Origin: an uncultured Rhizobiaceae group bacterium
Lineage (GTDB): Bacteria > Pseudomonadota > Alphaproteobacteria > Rhizobiales > Rhizobiaceae
Assembly: GCA_938009335.1 (NCBI GenBank)
Contig: CALLHT010000234.1
Coordinates: forward strand, 1-8,378
Direction: 5' to 3'
Length of the DNA: 8,378 nucleotides
Within the stretch, counting starts at the first letter, position 1; each line of letters opens with the position of its first letter. Under the pieces are notes generated by a model that searched no databases, was not told the DNA's origin, and saw only the letters and a program-made list of their open reading frames with translations. Of the stretch, positions 1 to 6,376 are shown in pieces. The translations under genes were made by a program, and so were the position numbers.

Positions 1-618
1 TCTGACAGCGACCGCGAGCAAGCGCTTGATCCGATTTTCAAACCAATTGAATCCGACATTGAGGACGTAAAGGGCCTTTGGCTGATTGGGCGGGATGCAA
101 ACAAGGAAATCGTTCAAACTCAGGCTGTGCGCTCGTTGGAATTGCAGGAGACAACTCTGGCGGACTTCATGCAAAACCGGCTGGGTGAAATTCGCCCTGG
201 AGGTCAGCAGGTTGACTTATACAACACGCATTGGCGATTGTCTGAAGCGGCGCAAAATATTTCTGGCAAAGTGTTCTATCATGGAGGCCTTTGGATCAGA
301 AAAGATTTTCGAGGCGGAGCGCTGGCCTGTCTGTTGACACGTTATATGATTGCGATGACCATTCTTGAGTTCACCCCGGACTTTCTGATTGGATTACAGG
401 CACCATTTACCAGTTGTCGTGGACTGTCTGCCAGAGAGGGGTATATGCATCTGGAGCAACGCTGCATTCTTTGGAAGTTTCATGGCACTGATGAACTGTT
501 CGAAGATTGGGTGGTGTGGATGAGCCGCAAGGAGGCGGAGTTCAACCTGGCTGTTCCACCGGAAGATTTTTACGCTCTGTTTGAGAAGCAAACGCAACCT
601 ATCTTGAAGACGGCTTAG
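1..618 (+). CDS. GNAT-like acetyltransferase-fold protein, 3' part only
   Basis: The reading frame is open from the first base and ends at TAG 616-618, giving the last 205 residues of a protein whose start lies off the left edge. A GTG at 127 is an internal in-frame codon, because the frame before it also looks coding (IEDVKGLWLIGRDANKEIVQTQA). The pattern fits an N-acetyltransferase fold. A strand near residues 91-98 (KVFYHGGLWI follows) leads to RKDFRGGALACLL at about 100-112, which resembles the GNAT motif A acetyl-CoA loop and helix (R/Q-x-x-G-x-G/A). After it come a helix, then TPDFLIG and GLSAREGYMHLE near the C-terminus. The canonical second glycine position reads GGA, so cofactor binding is not certain. 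No substrate can be named. It is convergent with dnaE2 and their stop codons overlap by 4 bases. I am confident that it is coding and only moderately confident in the fold. Confidence 0.7.
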   Translation, partial: SDSDREQALDPIFKPIESDIEDVKGLWLIGRDANKEIVQTQAVRSLELQETTLADFMQNRLGEIRPGGQQVDLYNTHWRLSEAAQNISGKVFYHGGLWIRKDFRGGALACLLTRYMIAMTILEFTPDFLIGLQAPFTSCRGLSAREGYMHLEQRCILWKFHGTDELFEDWVVWMSRKEAEFNLAVPPEDFYALFEKQTQPILKTA

Positions 619-3600
619 TGGAAATTCCGCCCTTTTGGTAATATGTTCTGCACATGACGCTTGGCTGCAATTTCAGCGTAATCCTGCTTCAGCTCCGGCG
701 CATCTTTAAGCAATCGTTTTAGCCGTGAACGCGGTTTGATTTTCTGACGAATATCTTCGACCGGACGACGCACTTCATCGGCATTAGCAAGGGTTTCGAG
801 TATCCCGTCATGCGCATGCAAGTTCGCCAACATCGGTGTTAAATCTTCAAAATGATGCGCCACAACATGGATGACATTATCTGCGTGCTGCAACTTGCCC
901 GTAATGCCAACGCATCTGCTCCCCAGAATAAGCGTGCGGTATTTCTCAAGCGTTTTCGGCCAGACGATAATGTTGGCGACGCCTGTTTCATCTTCGATTG
1001 TTTCAAATACAACACCTTTGGCAGAACCGGGTCTTTGGCGCACCAACACCAAGCCTGCAACAGTTACCCGACTTCCATTCTTTAAGGTTTGTAATTCAAA
1101 ATTTTCAACAAAACGTCGGCGCTTCAATGCGGGCCGTAAAAAGCTAATGGGATGCGCCTTCAATGAAAAGGTCAAGGACTGGTAGTCGATCATCACATGC
1201 TCACCCAATGGCATGGGTGGTAGCGTAACCTCTGGCTCTTGCTGTAACTCTACCGTGTCCGCCGCAGCAAATAGAGGAAGCCGTTCGCTGCTGGATAACG
1301 GATCAAGCGCCTTAACCGCCCAAAGCGCTTCACGCCGATCAAGCCCAAGCGAGCGAAAGCAATCGGCATCTGCCAGTTTCTCAATCACCGCGCGTGGTAA
1401 GCCAGACCGCATCCACAAATCGCGGACGCTATCATAACCTCTGTCGCGCTTTTCCATCAGTTGCTTTGCATGTTCCTCACCCACGCCTTTGACCAAACGC
1501 AAACCCAGTCGTACCGCATGGGTGTGTTTCATGACCGCTGCCATTTCCATATGCTGAGGTTTGATGGTTCCCGGCTCTCCATCCGCTTCTAAGGTACAAT
1601 CCCAATTAGAGAAGTTGATATCAATTTCCCGCACATCCACACCATGCTCGCGGGCATCACGAATGAGCTGGGCTGGCGCATAAAATCCCATGGGTTGGGA
1701 ATTGATGATCGCTGCACAAAAGACATCCGGATAATGACACTTGAGCCAGCAAGAGACGTACACCAAAAGCGCAAAACTTGCGGCATGACTTTCGGGAAAA
1801 CCATACTCGCCGAAACCTTCAATTTGCTTGAAACAATGATCTGCAAATTCGCGGTCATACCCATTCGCCACCATGCCCTCGACCATCTTTTTATGAAATG
1901 ATCCGATTGTACCCACACGGCGAAACGTTGCCATGGCACGGCGTAATTTATCCGCCTCTCCCGGCGGGAATTTAGCCGCAACAATTGCGATGTTCATCGC
2001 TTGCTCCTGAAAGAGCGGAACGCCTAATGTTTTTCCTAATACACCTTCCAGTTCCTTGCTTGGAAAGATCACTGGCTCCTTACCCTGCCGACGCTTCAAG
2101 TAAGGATGAACCATATTGCCTTGAATGGGTCCGGGGCGCACAATCGCAACTTCAATCACCAGATCATAATAGGTGCGCGGGCGCAGGCGCGGCAGCATCG
2201 ACATCTGCGCACGGCTTTCAATCTGGAAAACGCCAATCGTATCTGCCCGGCAAATCATATCGTATGTTGGACCATCATCAGGCGGCAGCGAAGCAAGCGT
2301 TTCCTTGCGGTCATAATGGAGTGTAAGAAACTCAAACGCTTTGCGAATGCATGTCAGCATGCCCAGTGCCAGCACGTCTATTTTCAACATGCCTAAACTT
2401 TCCAGATCGTCCTTATCCCATTCCACAATCGTACGGTCTTCCATGGCTGCATTTTCAATCGGGATGAGAGAGGAAAGCCTGTCGCGTGTAATGACGAACC
2501 CACCCACATGTTGTGATAGATGGCGCGGAAATCCCATCAATTGCTGAGCAAGATCAAGCATTTGTGCGAGGCGTTTATCATCTGGATTCAAGCCCGCACG
2601 GCGTGCGTCTTCCTTATCCACTTCGCGTGACCAGCTTCCCCACTTGGTGCCGGAGATCGCACTGATGGCATCATCAGAAAGGTCGAACACTTTGCCCACT
2701 TCGCGAATGGCAGAACGCGCGCGGTAGGTCACAACTGTTGCGGCAAGTCCTGCTTTCTCACGGCCATACTTGGTATAGATATACTGGATAACTTCTTCGC
2801 GTCGCTCATGTTCAAAATCCACATCAATGTCAGGCGGTTCGTTGCGCTCTTCAGAGATAAACCGCTCAAAGAGCAAATCCATTTGCGAAGGGTCTACCTC
2901 CGTAATGCCAAGACAATAACACACGGCCGAGTTGGCCGCTGAACCCCTGCCCTGGCACAGAATATTCTGGCTTCTTGCAAAGCGCACCATGTCATAAACC
3001 GTGAGAAAATACGGCGCGTAGTCGAGTTTTTTAATAAGTGCGGTTTCGTGTTTAATCTGGGCTAAAACCTTTGCGGGAACGCCCTTAGGATATCGCCGTT
3101 TAAGGCCCCGTTGAGTGAGGCGTTCCAGTGCCTCTTGTGAGGGCATGGGCTCGCTGCCAAGTTCTTCGAATACGGGATCATCCGGATATTGATACTTCAA
3201 CTCATCCAGCGAAAACTGCAATTGATTGAACAGTTCAACGGTTCTGCCAACAGCGTGTTCATACCCTTTAAAAGCATGGCGCATCTCACTCTCATTCCGC
3301 AAATGCCGCTCCGCATTTGGCCGCAATTTTGTGCCGATTGTAGAGAGCTTTTTTCCCTCTCGAATGCAGGTGATGACGTCCTGTAGAGGGCGCCGATCCG
3401 GTGCGTGATAGAGGACATCTCCTAAGGCAATCAACGGCACGCCCACCGCCTCACCCAATGCAGCGACCTCTTGTAAACGGCGTTGATCTTGATCGCCATA
3501 GTCGCGCACTAGGCCAAGAAAAATCCTTCCCGTAAAATGCTCTTTCAATGCCTCAAGAGGGTGAAGCATCTTTTCACGAGCATGCGCCATAGGGTGCACA

Positions 3601-3965
3601 GCCATCAGCAGTTGCTGACCATGCAACAGCAAGTCATCCAGCTCCAGATGACATTCGCCTTTTGGTGCACGGCGTTTACCCAGGCTCAGCAGTTCGCACA
3701 GATTGCTCCACCCATTACGGCTTTTCGGCCAAACGAAAATATCCGGCGTTCCATCCATGAATGAAAGCCTACACCCCGGCGCAAACGGCAGGCCCGCTTC
3801 CTTTGCCGCCATATGGCCACGCACAAGCCCGGCGACAGAATTGATATCCGTGATCGATAGTCCGGCAAGTCCTAACCGCTGCGCGCGCATCACCATTTCT
3901 TCTGCATGAGATGCACCACGCAGGAACGAGAAATTACTCGCAGCTGAAAGTTCGACATACGCCAT
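615..3965 (-). CDS. dnaE2: Error-prone DNA polymerase DnaE2 (ImuC)
   Basis: A C-family DNA polymerase of 1116 residues, the usual length for DnaE2. It performs mutagenic translesion synthesis in the SOS response together with ImuA and ImuB. In order: an N-terminal PHP domain (about 1-200) opening with YVELSAASNFSFLRG; a palm with the glycine-rich CQGRGSAANS (338-347); the catalytic aspartates in PDIDVDF (D381, D383) and KIDVLALG (D530), matching D401, D403 and D555 of E. coli Pol III alpha; a fingers region with ESHAASFALLVY (725-736); helix-hairpin-helix motifs near 820-880; and an OB fold near 965-1040. It ends in the DnaE2-like tail LPKGRNFH. The PHP metal ligands are mostly replaced, so no proofreading is expected from it. 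I chose ATG 3965: it starts the conserved MAYVEL, lies 5 bases after the imuB stop, and has a weak GGA 8 bases upstream. An in-frame start at 3998 would add 11 unconserved-looking residues and overlap imuB by 28 bases. Confidence 0.97.
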   Translation of the reverse strand: MAYVELSAASNFSFLRGASHAEEMVMRAQRLGLAGLSITDINSVAGLVRGHMAAKEAGLPFAPGCRLSFMDGTPDIFVWPKSRNGWSNLCELLSLGKRRAPKGECHLELDDLLLHGQQLLMAVHPMAHAREKMLHPLEALKEHFTGRIFLGLVRDYGDQDQRRLQEVAALGEAVGVPLIALGDVLYHAPDRRPLQDVITCIREGKKLSTIGTKLRPNAERHLRNESEMRHAFKGYEHAVGRTVELFNQLQFSLDELKYQYPDDPVFEELGSEPMPSQEALERLTQRGLKRRYPKGVPAKVLAQIKHETALIKKLDYAPYFLTVYDMVRFARSQNILCQGRGSAANSAVCYCLGITEVDPSQMDLLFERFISEERNEPPDIDVDFEHERREEVIQYIYTKYGREKAGLAATVVTYRARSAIREVGKVFDLSDDAISAISGTKWGSWSREVDKEDARRAGLNPDDKRLAQMLDLAQQLMGFPRHLSQHVGGFVITRDRLSSLIPIENAAMEDRTIVEWDKDDLESLGMLKIDVLALGMLTCIRKAFEFLTLHYDRKETLASLPPDDGPTYDMICRADTIGVFQIESRAQMSMLPRLRPRTYYDLVIEVAIVRPGPIQGNMVHPYLKRRQGKEPVIFPSKELEGVLGKTLGVPLFQEQAMNIAIVAAKFPPGEADKLRRAMATFRRVGTIGSFHKKMVEGMVANGYDREFADHCFKQIEGFGEYGFPESHAASFALLVYVSCWLKCHYPDVFCAAIINSQPMGFYAPAQLIRDAREHGVDVREIDINFSNWDCTLEADGEPGTIKPQHMEMAAVMKHTHAVRLGLRLVKGVGEEHAKQLMEKRDRGYDSVRDLWMRSGLPRAVIEKLADADCFRSLGLDRREALWAVKALDPLSSSERLPLFAAADTVELQQEPEVTLPPMPLGEHVMIDYQSLTFSLKAHPISFLRPALKRRRFVENFELQTLKNGSRVTVAGLVLVRQRPGSAKGVVFETIEDETGVANIIVWPKTLEKYRTLILGSRCVGITGKLQHADNVIHVVAHHFEDLTPMLANLHAHDGILETLANADEVRRPVEDIRQKIKPRSRLKRLLKDAPELKQDYAEIAAKRHVQNILPKGRNFH

Positions 3966-3970
3966 CAGCG

Positions 3971-5548
3971 CTATCCAAACATGCCATGCACATACCAATT
4001 GGGCGTTGGTGTTTCGCGTTCATAAAGACCATGGCGAAACACCCAGAGACGATAACCGTCACGATCTTCAATGCGGAAATAATCGCGCGTATAGGCGGCG
4101 CGACCATCTTTCCACCATTCGCAGGCAATGCGTTCCGGCCCTTCTGCACGCACAACATCGTAACTCACCTTGCGCCATCGAAACTTCAATGGTGGTCCTT
4201 CCGGCACTTCGGCAATTGCTTCTACACGTTCGGGACGTGGGAACAGGATAAGCGGACGAGTGATGATCTCGCTTTGGGTTTCTTTCAAGGAAGCAGGCTT
4301 GCTTGGCGTGGTATCTAATGCCGGTTGAAGCGCAAACCGACGTTCAGGAATATGCGTGTCGCATTGCGAAAATACCCGCACTCTTTCTTTACCAAGTCGG
4401 GCAGACAGGCGGTCAATCAGGTGATGATTATGCTCTGTTTTTCCCGTCTCTTCATGGGCGATAAGCGTCTGCTGATCAGCCTTCAAGGGGGCAGCTCTTA
4501 CAATGGAAAGGCGTAAAATATCAAACCCAAAGCCCGCTTCCCAACTGTCGTGCAGGCTGGCCAAACGCTCGTCAAATAAAGCCGCCATCCGCTTGGCGTT
4601 GCGCAACGGGAAAGAGGCTTCCGTGGTGATGGTTTCAATCTCGCCATTGGCGCGGAAGAGCGTCAACTCACACGCCTGCATCCCCAACCCGCGGCGCTCA
4701 AGGTTTGGCACTGAGTTTTCGCATAACAGCAGAATTGTGCGCTTGATGTCCTCCTCGTCCACGATTGGATCAGCAAAACGTTTCTCTGAAACAAGTTCAG
4801 CCACAGGTCGCAGCGGCGAAAGCACTTCATCTGCCTCACCTAAAGCCTGATCAAGTCGGAATAAAATATCTGTTCCAAATCGTGCCACGAGGGGTGCGCG
4901 TGGCACACCATACAAACAGCCAATCGTTCTAAATCCGAGTTTACTCAAGCCTTGAACATCTGTTTTTGGCAAGCGTAACCCGTTTAACGGAAGCGCTTCC
5001 AACAGGGTGGCCTGCTGGTGAGGGCTTGCAACTCTTGTCTGGCCATACCGGCACAAGGCCCACGCGGCACCCGGCGTATCCGCACAGGCAAGCTGCACAT
5101 CAAACCCCTGGCTTACCAACCGTTTCTCAAGGTCTTCGAGCAGCGCAGCCTCACCTTTGAAGAGATGCGCACATCCCGTGATATCCAGAAACAAACCATC
5201 GTCACCGCTTAGCGAGACAAGCGGCGTATAGCGCTCACACCATCGGGCAAGACAAAGCAGTAACGCGCGATCTGCTTCGCCATCCTGTTCAATGCATTCA
5301 ATTTTTGGATTGATCGCACGAGCATCACTCAGACTTTGACCCACATGAATGCCGGAAAGCTGCGGGCTTTTTTCATGCGCGGTGATGCGCAACGCATTCT
5401 GGATTGTATCAAAGATAACGAGTGGTGCAGCCTCAGGACGCTTTTTCAAACGCCATGACTTGCCCCATCGATGGCGGAATATCCGATCGGTTGGGAGATG
5501 GGGAAACTGTAATGCGATGATGCGCTGGGGAAACCTGGAGTGCGGCAT
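3971..5548 (-). CDS. imuB: ImuB, catalytically inactive Y-family polymerase homologue
   Basis: A 525-residue ImuB, the adaptor of the SOS mutasome. In characterised systems it binds the beta clamp, ImuA and DnaE2, and does not polymerise itself. The N-terminal Y-family core opens with RIIALQFPHLPTDRI (9-23). The place where active polymerases carry S-x-D-E reads SLSGDDGLFLDITGCAHLF (112-130), so the acidic pair is not kept; this is typical of ImuB. A helix-hairpin-helix stretch follows (about 186-225), then a little-finger-like region. The C-terminal ImuB tail has RPLILFPRPERVEAIAEVPEG (from 431) and WWKDGRAAYTRDYFRIED (478-495), ending in NWYVHGMFG. RPLILF could be the clamp-binding peptide. 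ATG 5548 was chosen because MPHSRFPQRIIALQFP fits family N-termini and AGGA lies 9 bases upstream. An in-frame start at 5620 would add 24 residues unlike the family. It overlaps imuA by 116 bases. Confidence 0.95.
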   Translation of the reverse strand: MPHSRFPQRIIALQFPHLPTDRIFRHRWGKSWRLKKRPEAAPLVIFDTIQNALRITAHEKSPQLSGIHVGQSLSDARAINPKIECIEQDGEADRALLLCLARWCERYTPLVSLSGDDGLFLDITGCAHLFKGEAALLEDLEKRLVSQGFDVQLACADTPGAAWALCRYGQTRVASPHQQATLLEALPLNGLRLPKTDVQGLSKLGFRTIGCLYGVPRAPLVARFGTDILFRLDQALGEADEVLSPLRPVAELVSEKRFADPIVDEEDIKRTILLLCENSVPNLERRGLGMQACELTLFRANGEIETITTEASFPLRNAKRMAALFDERLASLHDSWEAGFGFDILRLSIVRAAPLKADQQTLIAHEETGKTEHNHHLIDRLSARLGKERVRVFSQCDTHIPERRFALQPALDTTPSKPASLKETQSEIITRPLILFPRPERVEAIAEVPEGPPLKFRWRKVSYDVVRAEGPERIACEWWKDGRAAYTRDYFRIEDRDGYRLWVFRHGLYERETPTPNWYVHGMFG

Positions 5549-6278
5549 GGCGAAATGTCCTTTGTGTTGTGTGCCAAGACACCGGCCAGTTCCCCGTCTG
5601 GCCTGTGCGATTACGTTCAAGGGTCAGGCGATGCCGCATAGGCCCGACACCCCGTTTTAAAGTTTCATCGTGTTCACTTGATAAAGGTGCCACCCGCCAA
5701 CGCGTGGCAGCACTGGATGCTTCTTCTCCACCTCCCTGCCTCAGCAAGAAGAGAGGCGTTCGACTTGCCTGCGCGCGCAACATCAGTTTGCGGCTTACCG
5801 CCAAGTCGAGGATTTTTGGGTTGCCTTTTACCTGAAAGACAATCGCTGCAAGCCCGCCCTCGCGTGCCGCTTCCCCCGTTGCCCAAATGGCTGTTTTAAG
5901 ATCGCGCGGATGAACGAAAATAATATCTGCAGGATTGAGGCCCACTTGCAATAAACCATCAGGAAAAAGTTGCCCTGCATCAATCTGCGCCGCTGGATCC
6001 ATGATCCAGACCAGCTTGCCTGAATGTGCAAGATTACGAGAAAGAAACGCGCATAAGAAAGACGTTGCCGCACCAATATCGCGCGTATAGTCACAGCGCA
6101 CTTCGTGCATGCAATCTGAAAACAAACCACCTTCCAAATGATCATCCAGAAGATGCTCGCCAAATTGCAGACGCGTCTCATCTTCTACCCGGGCAGGCGT
6201 GAACTGGTGTTCATTCCTTCCTTCAAGCGTTGAGACGGCACGTTTAAGCGCCGCAAGGTTTGCTTTGTGCTTGCGCAT
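5433..6278 (-). CDS. imuA: ImuA, RecA/SulA-like SOS mutagenesis accessory protein
   Basis: A 281-residue protein, first gene of the cassette, matching alphaproteobacterial ImuA. In studied systems ImuA supports DnaE2/ImuB-dependent mutagenesis and contacts RecA and ImuB. Family signatures visible are MHEVRCD (57-63) leading into DIGAATSFLCAFLSRNLA, GKLVWIMD (87-94), LFPDGLLQVGLNPADIIFVHPRD (from 104), GLAAIVFQVKGNPKILDLA (from 142), RTPLFLLR (173-180) and the conserved SAATRWRVAP (189-198). No Walker A box of the GxxxxGKT type is present, so ATP binding cannot be claimed. ATG 6278 was chosen over the in-frame GTG at 6299: GAGA lies 4 bases upstream, and the GTG falls inside the LexA box and close to the predicted transcription start, with no ribosome binding site. 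The last 38 residues (from 244) are translated from DNA that also encodes the ImuB N-terminus. Confidence 0.93.
   Translation of the reverse strand: MRKHKANLAALKRAVSTLEGRNEHQFTPARVEDETRLQFGEHLLDDHLEGGLFSDCMHEVRCDYTRDIGAATSFLCAFLSRNLAHSGKLVWIMDPAAQIDAGQLFPDGLLQVGLNPADIIFVHPRDLKTAIWATGEAAREGGLAAIVFQVKGNPKILDLAVSRKLMLRAQASRTPLFLLRQGGGEEASSAATRWRVAPLSSEHDETLKRGVGPMRHRLTLERNRTGQTGNWPVSWHTTQRTFRHAALQVSPAHHRITVSPSPNRSDIPPSMGQVMAFEKAS
5558..5561 (-). promoter_or_regulatory. Ribosome binding site of imuB
   Basis: Reading the minus strand, AAAGGACATTTCGCC precedes ATG 5548, placing AGGA 9 bases from the start. It lies inside the imuA coding sequence and is the main reason to prefer 5548 over the in-frame start at 5620. 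imuB may therefore be translated by independent initiation or by coupling to imuA translation. Confidence 0.65.
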
Positions 6279-6282
6279 CGTT

Positions 6283-6287
6283 TCTCT
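6283..6287 (-). promoter_or_regulatory. Ribosome binding site of imuA
   Basis: On the minus strand TATAGAGAAACG precedes ATG 6278, with AGAGA ending 4 bases from the start codon. The match to the anti-Shine-Dalgarno sequence is modest, but it is absent in front of the alternative GTG at 6299, so it helps to set the start of imuA. Confidence 0.5.
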
Positions 6288-6293
6288 ATAAAT

Positions 6294-6308
6294 GTTCACT
6301 ATTTGTTC
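6294..6308 (-). promoter_or_regulatory. LexA box (SOS operator) of the imuA-imuB-dnaE2 operon
   Basis: The plus strand reads GTTCACTATTTGTTC, a perfect GTTC-N7-GTTC direct repeat, the established LexA recognition sequence of Alphaproteobacteria. The spacer ACTATTT is AT-rich, as is common in such boxes. It lies 15 bases upstream of the imuA ATG and starts one base after the predicted -10 element, so bound LexA would cover the transcription start. imuA-imuB-dnaE2 is a classic LexA regulon member in this class. This is the only match to the GTTC-N7-GTTC pattern that I noticed in the window. Confidence 0.9.
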
Positions 6309-6309
6309 T

Positions 6310-6338
6310 ATTTAAGCAAAGCCGTTTCAGAGAGTCAA
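6310..6338 (-). promoter_or_regulatory. Predicted sigma-70 promoter of the imu operon
   Basis: On the minus strand TTGACT (6338-6333, five of six bases of the -35 consensus) is followed after exactly 17 bases by TTAAAT (6315-6310, four of six bases of the -10 consensus). The start of transcription would fall near 6303, inside the LexA box, leaving an untranslated leader of about 25 bases before imuA. The assignment is by eye. Its agreement with the operator position strengthens it. Confidence 0.65.
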
Positions 6339-6376
6339 TCAGGATAATGAAGATCTGAACTCAATTGGCGGGAGGA

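Noticed and set aside
3233..3244. GTTC-AACG-GTTC repeat as a second LexA site
   Set aside because: The spacing is 4 bases, not 7, and it lies inside dnaE2 with no promoter nearby.
3966..3998. Longer dnaE2 beginning at the ATG at 3998
   Set aside because: It adds MVCAWHVWIAL, unlike DnaE2 N-termini, and overlaps imuB by 28 bases, whereas ATG 3965 starts the conserved MAYVEL.
3911..4318. Open frame of 135 codons on the plus strand
   Set aside because: It runs antisense across the ends of dnaE2 and imuB, both firmly identified, and shows no family features.
4989..5000. Perfect 12-base palindrome GGAAGCGCTTCC as an operator
   Set aside because: It is single, within the imuB coding region (codons for LEALPL), and far from any promoter; chance is the simpler explanation.
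5549..5620. Longer imuB from the in-frame start at 5620
   Set aside because: The 24 added residues do not look like ImuB, and AGGA is well placed for ATG 5548.
6279..6299. Longer imuA from GTG 6299
   Set aside because: The start lies inside the LexA box and near the predicted transcription start, with no ribosome binding site. ATG 6278 has one.
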